Translations under genes and position numbers: made by a program
Shown here: positions 55,829-63,274 of the stretch, one piece after another
Numbering within the stretch: the stretch's first letter is position 1
Layout: every line of letters begins with the position of its first letter
NCBI GenBank assembly: GCA_937901895.1
Contig: CALGTD010000109.1
Coordinates: 14,122-78,121, forward strand
Length of the DNA: 64,000 nucleotides
Source: an uncultured Spartobacteria bacterium
GTDB taxonomy: Bacteria; Verrucomicrobiota; Verrucomicrobiia; Chthoniobacterales; JAATET01
Reading direction: 5' to 3'
The notes under the pieces: generated by a model
Told to the model about the DNA's origin: nothing
Seen by the model: only the letters and a program-made list of their open reading frames with translations
Databases searched by the model: none

Positions 55829-56908
55829 ATGGGCTTCATGGGTGTTTCGGGCCGCGCCGACTACCAGATCGACATCGTAAAGTTCGGGGATCTGGATCTG
55901 TCCGATCCGTTCTTCGATTCTTTGAAGGAGGATTATTCAGAGTTTCCCGATTGGTTCGCACGCAAGAGCGAAAACGAAGCCAGTGTAATCTTCGACGAGA
56001 GCGGTCGACTGCAGGCATTTCTGTTCATTAAGTTCGAGACCGGGCCGCTGTCTGACGTGGAGCCGCCAATGCCTGCGGCAAACCGGATGAAGGTGGGCAC
56101 CTTCAAGATCAACCCTCACGGGACCCGTCTCGGTGAGCGGTTCGTGAAGCGAATCGTGGACACGGCAATCGCGCGTGGCGTGGACGAAGCGTATGTGACG
56201 ATCTTCGAGAAGCATGAGCGGTTGGTTGCTCTCCTCGGCAAGTATGGCTTTGCCAGGACCGGGACCAAGACCACACCGAATGGAACGGAGATTGTTTTGA
56301 CGAAGAGCTTCCGGACGCTGTCGGGTGATATCCTTCAGGACTATCCTTTTATTCACTCACGCGGCCGCAGAAAATATTTGCTGAGCATCCACCCCGAATA
56401 TCACACGCGCCTGCTGCCAGACTCGATTCTCAACACTGAATCGTATGACACTCTTGAGGACGTCTCGCATACCAACAGCATCCATAAGATCTACATCTGT
56501 AGGATGGATCTGAGTGCTCTTCGCCCCGGAGATATTCTCATCCTTTACCGCACGTCCGACGGACAAGGAGCCGCGCATTACCGGTCGGTCGCGACCTCGA
56601 TCGGGGTCGTCGAGAAGGTCCGCCAACGGGCCGAATTCCGGGATGAGGATACCTATGTGAAGGAGTGTCTCCCCTACAGCGTATTCTCGGAGACCGAGCT
56701 TCGAAACTATTGGAAGGATTTTTCGCGACTGTTCGTCGTTAAATTCAGCTACAACGCTGCCCTCACCAAACGCGTTACACGGAAAGTGCTCATCGAAGAC
56801 GCGGGCTTGAATCCGGGCGCCTACTGGGGTTTCCTGCCCCTCAATGATTCCCAATTCCGCCACATCCTCGAACTAGGTCGTGTCCAAGAAAGTCTTGTTG
56901 TCGATTAG
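55829..56908 (+). CDS. GNAT-type acetyltransferase with a C-terminal PUA/ASCH-like domain
   Basis: 359 residues. The N-terminal part (1-165) shows a GNAT fold: GRLQAFLFIKFE strand, acetyl-CoA-loop-like KINPHGTRLGERFV (R/Q-x-x-G-x type) and a YGFARTGTK end. The C-terminal half (about 170-355) starts with KYLLSIHPEYHTRLL, matching the start of the ASCH protein encoded next, and reads as a PUA/EVE-like domain. GGGAGG sits only 2 nt before the ATG at 55829; ATG 55838 (11 nt) is an alternative start. Codon use is less GC-rich than the phage head genes. Confidence 0.75.
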   Translation: MGFMGVSGRADYQIDIVKFGDLDLSDPFFDSLKEDYSEFPDWFARKSENEASVIFDESGRLQAFLFIKFETGPLSDVEPPMPAANRMKVGTFKINPHGTRLGERFVKRIVDTAIARGVDEAYVTIFEKHERLVALLGKYGFARTGTKTTPNGTEIVLTKSFRTLSGDILQDYPFIHSRGRRKYLLSIHPEYHTRLLPDSILNTESYDTLEDVSHTNSIHKIYICRMDLSALRPGDILILYRTSDGQGAAHYRSVATSIGVVEKVRQRAEFRDEDTYVKECLPYSVFSETELRNYWKDFSRLFVVKFSYNAALTKRVTRKVLIEDAGLNPGAYWGFLPLNDSQFRHILELGRVQESLVVD

Positions 56909-57260
56909 ACCGGAGTTTGCGGAGAAGATTATATCCGGCGAGAAGCGTTTCGAGTTTCGTAAGCGCGGATTCGCGAGCGAATCCGTCGAGACGGTTGTCG
57001 TCTATAGCACAATGCCGGTTGGCAGAATCGTTGGCGAATTTAGGGTAAAGCGAATCCTGTCGGGATCTCCGTCAGCAATCTGGAAGCAAACGCGCCGGTT
57101 CGCTGGCATCACACATTCCTATTTTCGCGATTATTTTGCCGGCCGCGACGAAGCCTACGCAATAGAGGTCGACGAAGTAATCCCCTACGAAAAGCCCTTA
57201 GATCCGAGAAAGTTGACCAAGAGATTCACCGCGCCTCAGTCGTTCTGCTATTGGCGGTGA
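56880..57260 (+). CDS. ASCH-domain protein
   Basis: 126 residues from a GTG at 56880, inside the end of the GNAT gene (29-nt overlap). ASCH features: VLLSIRPEFAEKIISGEKRFEFRKR at the N-terminus (with the invariant G-x-K, K22), a Y-S-T strand, and a C-terminal PQSF motif. ASCH domains bind RNA or modified nucleosides; E. coli YqfB hydrolyses N4-acetylcytidine. Here the YqfB Thr24 equivalent is Glu25, so the same activity is doubtful. Convergent with the S49 gene, 6 bp between stops. Confidence 0.8.
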   Translation: MSKKVLLSIRPEFAEKIISGEKRFEFRKRGFASESVETVVVYSTMPVGRIVGEFRVKRILSGSPSAIWKQTRRFAGITHSYFRDYFAGRDEAYAIEVDEVIPYEKPLDPRKLTKRFTAPQSFCYWR

Positions 57261-57266
57261 GCAGCG

Positions 57267-58109
57267 TCACGCGGTCAGCAGGGCGGTGACGACTTCGTCG
57301 AGGTTGTTGACGATCCCGTCGGCGAGCCCTGCGGCGATCGACTTTTTTCCGCTGAAGGTTTGTCCTTCCATGCTTTCACGCGGGACCTTGGGGCGGGCGC
57401 GGGTGACCGCGGCGAGGAAGCCGTCATTGACTTCCTTGATCTCGGCGGCGATCAGCTCGCGTTCTTCGTCGGTGAGTTCCTTGAAGCTGGCCCCCATCGC
57501 CTTGTATTTGCCCTCGCGGAAGAAATTGATCGTGATGCCCATTTCCTCGTAGGCCTTCGTCCATTCGGCGAGGACGAGGTAGGTGCCGATCGATCCGATC
57601 GTTGACGAGCTGGTCACCGCGATCTCGCGCGCCTGGCTGGAAATGTAGTAGGCGGCGGAGCAATTCAGCGAATCGCTGAACGCATAAACAGGTTTTGATT
57701 TGTTGGTTTCTGCAACCATGTCGGCCAGCTCGGGAACGCCGGTGACGTAGCCGCCGGGGCTGTCGACGGCGAGCAGGATGCTGGTGACCTTCTCGTCATT
57801 GAGCGCGAGCTGCAGGGCGTTCTCGATGTCGTCGAGGTCGCAAAGCCAGAACCACTCCAGCGCCCAGGCGGGGACCTTCTTCACGATCACGCCGGACATC
57901 GAGATCACCGCGACTGGCCCGACGCGCTGCAGCACTCGCTGGATGCGCCACGCCTGAACCTCCTCCTCGGACATTTCCACGATCTTTTTCGCGGCCGGGG
58001 TGTCGGAGGCATCGCCCTGCAGGAAGGACTGGCGCAGGCCGTCGACGGCGCGGGGCAGGAGGCAGAGCGGGGCGCCGTTGAGGCGGGTGAGGAGAGTTGC
58101 TGGGTTCAT
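57267..58109 (-). CDS. Phage head maturation protease, S49 (SppA/gpC-like)
   Basis: 280 residues. S49 serine protease fold: SPGGYVTG substrate-loop, nucleophile Ser151 in NCSAAYYISS and general-base Lys203 in GKYKAMG. Phage members of this family act as scaffold/prohead proteases or processed capsid-core proteins (lambda gpC). It is read on the minus strand, after the portal gene with a 4-nt ATGA overlap, and is convergent with the ASCH gene. In a typical head module it would be followed by a scaffold and the capsid gene. Confidence 0.88.
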   Translation of the reverse strand: MNPATLLTRLNGAPLCLLPRAVDGLRQSFLQGDASDTPAAKKIVEMSEEEVQAWRIQRVLQRVGPVAVISMSGVIVKKVPAWALEWFWLCDLDDIENALQLALNDEKVTSILLAVDSPGGYVTGVPELADMVAETNKSKPVYAFSDSLNCSAAYYISSQAREIAVTSSSTIGSIGTYLVLAEWTKAYEEMGITINFFREGKYKAMGASFKELTDEERELIAAEIKEVNDGFLAAVTRARPKVPRESMEGQTFSGKKSIAAGLADGIVNNLDEVVTALLTA

Positions 58110-59590
58110 TCGTCGTCCTTGTTGGAGTTGTCAGCGGAGGATCCGCCGAAGCTGATCGCCACGGGGCCTTGCTGCTCGAGGATCCACTCGATCGGGAGAT
58201 TGCGTTCCTCGCACTCCTCGCGGAGCCATTGTAGGAAGTCCATCTGGCTGGTGAGTTCCTCCTGCGCGTCGAGGGCGCGCTCTTCGTAGTAGCGTTCGTG
58301 GGAGAGCATGCCGTTGCGCACGAGCTTGATGTTCGCCTCGGCCGTGCGGCCCATGTCGACGGTGAGCTTCGCGGGCCCGCGCCATGCACATGCCCACCAA
58401 TCGGGATCGCGGCACACGGGGATCTCGCCGCGGTGCTGGGCGACGGCGAGACGCCAGACGTAGATGCGGCGGCTGTGGCGCTCGACGATCTTGTCCTGGA
58501 TCATTTCGAACCACCATTGCGCGTCCTCGAGGACGGCGCGGGCGGTGGCGCCTCCGAGGCTCGCGAGGTTGTAGATCACCTCGATCGGGAGGCCGGTTGC
58601 GATCGCGATGTCTCGGTAGAGAAACTCGATGAACTCGCGGAGGTTCGGCGACGGGCGGTCGCTGCTGACCAGCTCGATGCCCTCGTCGCTGGCGAGATAC
58701 TCGATCGCCGCGCCGCGGATGAAGTGCTCGGAGATCTGGCCGGGCTTGTCACTGCTGACGCCCAGCGATTGCTCGAGGCGGGCGGAAATGCCCGACTTGC
58801 CGGCATCTCCCTTGTTCTTCTTCACGACGACTCCGAGTGCGGAGTGCAGTTTGGCGGTGCCGGTTTCCAGCGCACGGAGATCCAGCGCGTCGATGCCCTG
58901 GTTGATGCCGCTGTAGAACCATGTGATGCCACGCAGCTGCTTTGCGCGACGGCGCTGGAAGATGTGGATCATGTCGCGGCGCGGCACGACGCGGCCGCGA
59001 AAGTCGCGCCAGTCGTAGGGGCCGGAAAGCTCGCGCACGCCGTAGGCGACGGGGCGCAGGAACTCGTTGACGAGGATGCCGTCTTCCCAGATCTGTCCCT
59101 GCTCGCGCTCGATCGGCTGGACGATCTCGAAGATGTCGAGCGGCTGCACCATTGGCGCGCCGGACTCGGGGCTGTAGACGAGCTGGGAAAAGAATTCGCC
59201 ATCGCCCACGAGCGTCTCCGCTGCCTGCCGCTGGTCTTCCCAGAAGTCGCGGCTGTCGTCGATCGAGTAGACGCCTGGCATGCCGCCCCATTCCTCGATG
59301 AGCCGCTTGGCGGCCTTGTTGAACTCCTTGTCGCGGGTGATGGGGCGGGGGAAGATGCCCTTGCCGACGGCGTTCTGGCCCGCCTTGCGGATGATGCGGC
59401 CGTAGATGCCGAGGTTGGCATCGAGGGCGCGGACCTTCCGGACGAGCTCCTGTCGCGTGTAGCTGTTGAGCTCGCGGCGGGAATTGGTCGGGATGAAGAG
59501 CTGCGAACGGACGTTGGACGAATCGGCGCCGTCGTAGCCGGAGGACTGCAGCGGCACACCGGAGCGATCGGTGAGGATGATGGAGCTCAC
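58106..59590 (-). CDS. Phage portal protein (lambda gpB family)
   Basis: 494 residues from a GTG at 59590, which overlaps the stop of the 16-residue minigene (GTGA). Portal-type content: DANLGIYGRIIRKAGQN near the N-terminus, mixed helices, the LYRDIAIATGLPIEVIYN stretch seen in siphovirus portals, and an acidic C-terminus. Twelve copies form the DNA entry ring. It is read on minus and overlaps the protease by 4 nt. The frame extends upstream to 59674, but the chain of coupled overlaps favours 59590. Confidence 0.85.
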   Translation of the reverse strand: MSSIILTDRSGVPLQSSGYDGADSSNVRSQLFIPTNSRRELNSYTRQELVRKVRALDANLGIYGRIIRKAGQNAVGKGIFPRPITRDKEFNKAAKRLIEEWGGMPGVYSIDDSRDFWEDQRQAAETLVGDGEFFSQLVYSPESGAPMVQPLDIFEIVQPIEREQGQIWEDGILVNEFLRPVAYGVRELSGPYDWRDFRGRVVPRRDMIHIFQRRRAKQLRGITWFYSGINQGIDALDLRALETGTAKLHSALGVVVKKNKGDAGKSGISARLEQSLGVSSDKPGQISEHFIRGAAIEYLASDEGIELVSSDRPSPNLREFIEFLYRDIAIATGLPIEVIYNLASLGGATARAVLEDAQWWFEMIQDKIVERHSRRIYVWRLAVAQHRGEIPVCRDPDWWACAWRGPAKLTVDMGRTAEANIKLVRNGMLSHERYYEERALDAQEELTSQMDFLQWLREECEERNLPIEWILEQQGPVAISFGGSSADNSNKDDE

Positions 59591-59637
59591 GAGCGACGAA
59601 GGAATAGGAAGATGGAGACGACGAGAAACAGGCTCAT
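59587..59637 (-). CDS. Candidate 16-residue hydrophobic minigene before the portal
   Basis: ATG at 59637 overlaps the stop of the 32-residue gene (ATGA), and its own TGA overlaps the portal GTG (GTGA). The peptide MSLFLVVSIFLFLRRS is a short hydrophobic helix with a basic end. It may be a real micro-protein or only a translational relay. Coding status rests on the overlap pattern alone. Confidence 0.35.
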   Translation of the reverse strand: MSLFLVVSIFLFLRRS

Positions 59638-59732
59638 GCGGCGGGCGGCGGGCGGAAATACCACGCGACGGCAATCGTGAGACCGATGCCGACCGCGGCC
59701 TGGGTGAAATAGATGGCGGAGAGAATGTTCAT
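59634..59732 (-). CDS. Candidate 32-residue single-helix membrane minigene
   Basis: ATG at 59732 overlaps the stop of the 92-residue gene (ATGA) and the stop overlaps the next ATG. The product has one hydrophobic helix (MNILSAIYFTQAAVGIG onward) and a proline-rich end. It could act as a tiny membrane protein or help keep ribosomes moving toward the portal gene. No family recognised. Confidence 0.45.
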   Translation of the reverse strand: MNILSAIYFTQAAVGIGLTIAVAWYFRPPPAA

Positions 59733-60007
59733 CGCTGCAGGCAGCTGAACGCCGCGTAGGTGGTGGATACGGCCGTGCCACCGAGGATCTTCAGCGCCTG
59801 CACGAAGGCTTGGAATTTCTCCTCAACGGTCATCGTCGATGCGGACCAGCCGAAGGTCTTGCCGTTGATCGTCGAGTTGACGAGCGCACCGGATTCGCCG
59901 GCGGCGATGCGGGCGTAAAGCTTGTCGCGCTCGGTCTCGAGCACGGAGGAATCCCCGATCGCTTCCGCGTAGTCGACAAGTGCCTGGACAAAGCCTTCCG
60001 GGATCAT
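59729..60007 (-). CDS. Small phage protein in the gpW (head-tail joining) position
   Basis: 92 residues, first gene of the inverted block. Helical with a short beta segment (VNSTINGKTFGWSASTM). It sits where lambda-type phages encode gpW, between terminase and portal, once the block is flipped. The assignment is by position and size; no firm motif. Ends in an ATGA overlap with the 32-residue gene. Confidence 0.5.
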   Translation of the reverse strand: MIPEGFVQALVDYAEAIGDSSVLETERDKLYARIAAGESGALVNSTINGKTFGWSASTMTVEEKFQAFVQALKILGGTAVSTTYAAFSCLQR

Positions 60008-60036
60008 GCGCCTGCGGGAGTGTCAAAGGCGCGGGG

Positions 60037-60054
60037 AGTGCGGACGTTCGCACT
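60037..60054. promoter_or_regulatory. Near-perfect 18-bp palindrome in a divergent promoter region
   Basis: AGTGCGGAC-GTTCGCACT is a palindrome with one mismatch (the outer AGTGCG/CGCACT arms are perfect). It lies 30 bp upstream of the minus-strand block (start 60007) and about 140 bp upstream of the capsid-operon gene. It looks like a dimeric regulator binding site. Confidence 0.45.
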
Positions 60055-60064
60055 GCCGGCCGAA

Positions 60065-60111
60065 GTGTGGTGGACGCGGGTTGAACCGGGGTCCGTGCCG
60101 CGCCACCACAC
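60065..60111. repeat. Long imperfect inverted repeat between divergent head genes
   Basis: GTGTGGTGG-A-CGCGG (60065-60079) pairs with CCGCG-CCACCACAC (60098-60111): a 14-bp stem with one bulged base. No U-run follows. TTGACA at about 60162 with a poor -10 could serve the plus-strand capsid genes. Confidence 0.55.
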
Positions 60112-60194
60112 CGCTCGGCAAACGAGGGCGGCGCGGCTGTCAACGGGGGCGCGCGTCGGTTGACACATTTCGCGGGGTTTTAACGACCGACACA

Positions 60195-60746
60195 ATGGCC
60201 CTCTTTGCTTCGAAGGAACTCACCGCCGCGCTCGATAAGATCGAGACGCTGAACGCAGACCTCACTGCCGCGAACGCCCGCGCCGATGCCGCCGAGCAGC
60301 AGCTCGAGCAGATCCGCAGCGCGCTCGCGAAGGTTGCCGCCAAGTCCGAGGACGAGGACGACGAGGAAGAGCAGGAGGACGAGGACGACGAGCCCAAGGA
60401 AAAGAAGAAGGGCAAGAAGTCCGAGGACACCGACGAGGACGACGAGGAAGAGCAGGAGGACGAGGACGAGGAGCCCGAGGCCTCTGCCGCTGCGCTCGTC
60501 TCGAAGCTGACCCGGCAGCTCCAGCAGCTGCGCTCGGAGCTCGCTACCGCGAAGGCGGCGGCCAGCGAGGAAGAGATCATCAAGCGCGTGAATGCCGCGC
60601 TCGCGAAGGCGGGTGGCGAGCCGATCAAGCGGGATCCCGGGGCGACGGCGCCCGGCGCCCAGGCGAAGGCGACGGCCGGCGACGGGCTCAAGGGTCTCAA
60701 GAAAGCAGCCGCGCTGCTCAATCAGAAGCTGCCGGCCGGCAAGTAA
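60195..60746 (+). CDS. Phage scaffold-like acidic coiled-coil protein
   Basis: 183 residues from the ATG at 60195. N-terminal coiled coil (ALDKIETLNADLTAANA), two tandem acidic repeats (about 55-95; each D/E-rich with one lysine patch between), a second coiled coil, and an Ala/Lys-rich end (LKGLKKAAALLNQKLPAGK). Charge and coiled coils before the capsid gene fit a scaffold or a head-core protein. Low sequence complexity prevents family assignment. Confidence 0.6.
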   Translation: MALFASKELTAALDKIETLNADLTAANARADAAEQQLEQIRSALAKVAAKSEDEDDEEEQEDEDDEPKEKKKGKKSEDTDEDDEEEQEDEDEEPEASAAALVSKLTRQLQQLRSELATAKAAASEEEIIKRVNAALAKAGGEPIKRDPGATAPGAQAKATAGDGLKGLKKAAALLNQKLPAGK

Positions 60747-60776
60747 CGCTCATCTCAATCTTTTCAAACCAACACT

Positions 60777-61769
60777 ATGGCATCCCTGAACTTCCTCGAC
60801 CTGGCGAAGGCAAACAGCTCCGACGTGGTCGGCGCGATCATCGAAGACGTGACGAACGTCGCACCCGAGCTGGCCGGCAACGGCAAAGGCTTCGCCGGCA
60901 TCCCGATGTCGGACGAGCTTCTTAGCGAACCGGGCGTGCTCACCTACAGCACGCTCCATCGCACGGCACTGCCGACGGTTTCCTTTGCAAATGCGGGCGA
61001 GGGCTTCGATGCCAGCAAGAGCGAACTCAAGCTGGTCGAGCACAAGTGCTATCGATTCGGCTCGCGCGTCGAGGCGCTCAAGCACATCGCCGACAATTGG
61101 CGGCGAGGGGGCGCGGGCGGCTACCAGGCGTTCGAGGCGAAGGGCGTGCTCGAGGCGGCGCTGCAGCTCATCGGCCGGCAGGTTTACTACGGCATCAGCG
61201 CGGACGGCAAAGGCTTCCCGGGCTTGAAGGCGTTCACGCCCTACGGCGGGACCTACACGCTAAACGCCGAGGGCACCACGAGCTCCACGGCGAGCTCGGT
61301 GTATTTCGTGAAGTTTGGCGAGGGCTTCGTGCAGTTCATGCCGGCGCTCGCTCGCAACGGCTCGGGTCTTATCGATCTGCCCGACTTCATCGTCGAGAGC
61401 GTGCTGGCCGGCGACGGCAAGCAGGCATGGGCCTATGTGTCCGAACTCTCGAGCTACCTCGGCCTGCAGATCGCGCATCCCGCCTCGGTGATCCGCATCT
61501 GCAACCTCACGGCCGACAACGGCAAGGGGCTCACCGATGCGAAGCTCAACGCGGCTCTGCGACTCGCGCCCGCGAACTTCACCTACGACGCGATCTTCAT
61601 GAGCCGTCGCAGCTGCTCGCAGCTGCAGGACAGTCGCACGGTGGTGCTGCAGGGACAGGGCAAGATTCGCCCGGACCAGGAATCGGTCGCTCCGCGCCCG
61701 ACGGAGTTCGAGGGCATCCCGATCGTCGAGACCGACTCGATCGGCATCACCGACGCGATCGAGAGCTGA
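60777..61769 (+). CDS. Phage major capsid protein
   Basis: 330 residues, no signal peptide. It follows the scaffold-like gene and precedes two small head genes, the usual place of the major capsid gene. Its length and its mixed helix/long-strand layout fit an HK97-type capsid, with an N-terminal region (about 1-45) that could be a processed arm. A conserved GRQVYYGISADGKGFPGL segment and a late C-terminal PRPTEFEGIPIVETDSIG strand are typical of capsid families in siphophages. The exact family was not checked. Confidence 0.75.
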   Translation: MASLNFLDLAKANSSDVVGAIIEDVTNVAPELAGNGKGFAGIPMSDELLSEPGVLTYSTLHRTALPTVSFANAGEGFDASKSELKLVEHKCYRFGSRVEALKHIADNWRRGGAGGYQAFEAKGVLEAALQLIGRQVYYGISADGKGFPGLKAFTPYGGTYTLNAEGTTSSTASSVYFVKFGEGFVQFMPALARNGSGLIDLPDFIVESVLAGDGKQAWAYVSELSSYLGLQIAHPASVIRICNLTADNGKGLTDAKLNAALRLAPANFTYDAIFMSRRSCSQLQDSRTVVLQGQGKIRPDQESVAPRPTEFEGIPIVETDSIGITDAIES

Positions 61770-61791
61770 TCGCATCGCAACGCGGCAAAAT

Positions 61792-62157
61792 ATGAAGAAG
61801 GTCATTTATCACCAGGAGCACGGCGACAAGGAGTTCGTCGTGCTCGCCGAGAATGGCGACGGCACGATCGACATCGGGCCCGAGGGCGGGGTTCCCGTCG
61901 TCACCCGCTGCCGGGTCGTCGAGACGCGCGAGATCGGCTGCGCGACGCTCGTCGGCTTCAAAGCCGCGAAGCCGCCGAAGGACACGAAGCCGCCGAAGGT
62001 GGAGGTGACCGAAGAGGCGATCGCCGAATTTGCCGGCAGCTACAAGCTCGACGAGCTCAAGGCGATGGCCGCCGAGCTGCAGCTCGATCTGCGCGCGAAC
62101 ACGAAGGCGGAGATCGCGAAGGTCATTCTCGAAGCTCGTGCCCAGACTCAACCCTAA
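61792..62157 (+). CDS. Small phage head protein with a SAP/Rho-N-like end
   Basis: 121 residues: a short basic N-terminus (MKKVIYHQEHGDKEF), a beta-rich middle, a lysine/proline linker (KPPKDTKPPK), and a helical C-terminus (SYKLDELKAMAAELQLD) that resembles a SAP/Rho-N-type helix-extended loop-helix module. It lies 22 bp after the capsid gene. A head-completion or head-tail connector role is possible by position only. Confidence 0.65.
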   Translation: MKKVIYHQEHGDKEFVVLAENGDGTIDIGPEGGVPVVTRCRVVETREIGCATLVGFKAAKPPKDTKPPKVEVTEEAIAEFAGSYKLDELKAMAAELQLDLRANTKAEIAKVILEARAQTQP

Positions 62158-62163
62158 TAATCC

Positions 62164-62562
62164 ATGAAGGACCTCAATCTCACAGTCACCCGGGCGCTGC
62201 CCACCTCCGACGGCACGGTCACCAGCCCGGATCTCGATCTCGGTTGTGCCAAGCCAGGCGCGAGCGTGAGGGACGCGGAACTCGTCATCGAGATTCCCGC
62301 GCTCACTTCCACGCACCTGCCGAGCGCCGACACGCTCACGATCACCGTGCAGAGCGGTGAGAGTGCCTCGCCCTCGGCCTCCATCAATCTCGTGAAAGTG
62401 ATCACCGGCACGGGATCGACGATCGCGGCGCAGGAAATCTACTTCCGGCTGCCGAGCACGATCGGCCGCTACGTGAACGTCAAGTTTGTCGCCGCGGGCG
62501 GCACGGGCGACATGAGCGGTGTGACCGCGACGATCAGTCTCCGACCGAAACTTCGCAAGTAA
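62164..62562 (+). CDS. Capsid cement/decoration-like protein
   Basis: 132 residues, beta-rich with no cysteine-based motif. Alternating hydrophobic and Ser/Thr residues (ALTSTHLPSADTLTITVQS) and GTGDMSGVTATIS near the end fit a Bbp16-like or other jelly-roll cement protein. It lies 6 bp after the previous gene and ends 26 bp before a strong terminator, so it is the last gene of the capsid operon. Confidence 0.6.
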   Translation: MKDLNLTVTRALPTSDGTVTSPDLDLGCAKPGASVRDAELVIEIPALTSTHLPSADTLTITVQSGESASPSASINLVKVITGTGSTIAAQEIYFRLPSTIGRYVNVKFVAAGGTGDMSGVTATISLRPKLRK

Positions 62563-62588
62563 CGCGGCCTTCTTGGGTGGCGCATGGG

Positions 62589-62621
62589 GAGCCGGGGCGA
62601 AAGCTCCGGCTCTCTTTTTTT
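62589..62621 (+). terminator. Strong Rho-independent terminator after the capsid operon
   Basis: GAGCCGGGGC (62589-62598) and GCTCCGGCTC (62603-62612) form a 10-bp stem (one G-T wobble) with a GAAA tetraloop, followed by TCTTTTTTT (62613-62621). Confidence 0.92.
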
Positions 62622-62656
62622 GCAAATCGGGGGAATCCCTGATAAATAGAGCTTCA

Positions 62657-63274
62657 GTGGCAACCCTCGCAGACCGGCGGCTCCCGCGATTCGCCCACGA
62701 TTTCGAGAACGACCTTCGCGCGTCGAGGCCCTTCGATCCGTCGACGATCGATGAAGTGCGGCCCGAAGACCCGGAGACGGGGAACGTGGTGTTGCGGATC
62801 CTGCTCTTCCTGCGCGAGCAGCAGCGCGCGCGGCTCGCGCTGGATTGTCTACTGCTCGAGTGCGGCGGCGCGGCATTTGCGCCGGAGCTCACGCGGCGCG
62901 CGATTGCGCGCAAATACGAGACCGACGAGAAGACGGTGCGCAACATGCTCGAGCGGATCCGTCGCGAGGTGTCGATTCCCGGGGACGAGCGGCTGACGGT
63001 GCTGCGGATCCTGCTCTTCGTGCGATCGATGCCGCGTTGCCGGCTCACGATCGACTGCTTCATTCTCGCCTACGGAGGCAATCGCGCGATTCCGGAGGTG
63101 ACCATGCGATCGAGCGCGCGGCGCTTCGGCGTGTCGGTCACCACGATCAGCAATGTCTGCAGTCGGATCCAGACGCGACTGCATCTTCCGCGCAATCAAA
63201 ACAACAAGCCCGAGGCGGCGCGGCGCTCCTACGGACGCTACAACTACCGGCCGGCCGCGTCGGATGCAGGATGA
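62657..63274 (+). CDS. Phage protein with two tandem helix-turn-helix-like repeats
   Basis: 205 residues from a GTG at 62657, after the terminator; in-frame codons to 62573 lie within the terminator and are not favoured. Two repeats of about 65 residues (NVVLRILLFLREQQRARLA and LTVLRILLFVRSMPRCRLT) each end in a helix-turn-helix (KYETDEKTVRNMLERIRRE; RFGVSVTTISNVCSRIQ). It looks like an internally duplicated DNA-binding protein, perhaps a late regulator. The next gene overlaps it by 4 nt (ATGA). Confidence 0.65.
   Translation: MATLADRRLPRFAHDFENDLRASRPFDPSTIDEVRPEDPETGNVVLRILLFLREQQRARLALDCLLLECGGAAFAPELTRRAIARKYETDEKTVRNMLERIRREVSIPGDERLTVLRILLFVRSMPRCRLTIDCFILAYGGNRAIPEVTMRSSARRFGVSVTTISNVCSRIQTRLHLPRNQNNKPEAARRSYGRYNYRPAASDAG

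Noticed and set aside
57240..60060. Inverted repeats at both ends of the minus-strand phage block
   Set aside because: I compared the edges by eye and found no convincing matching inverted repeats, so a site-specific invertase is not supported yet.
60350..60480. Repeated GAGGAC units looking like a satellite or CRISPR-like array
   Set aside because: The repeats are in frame inside a coding region for an acidic protein, and there are no spacers. No CRISPR array was seen in the window.
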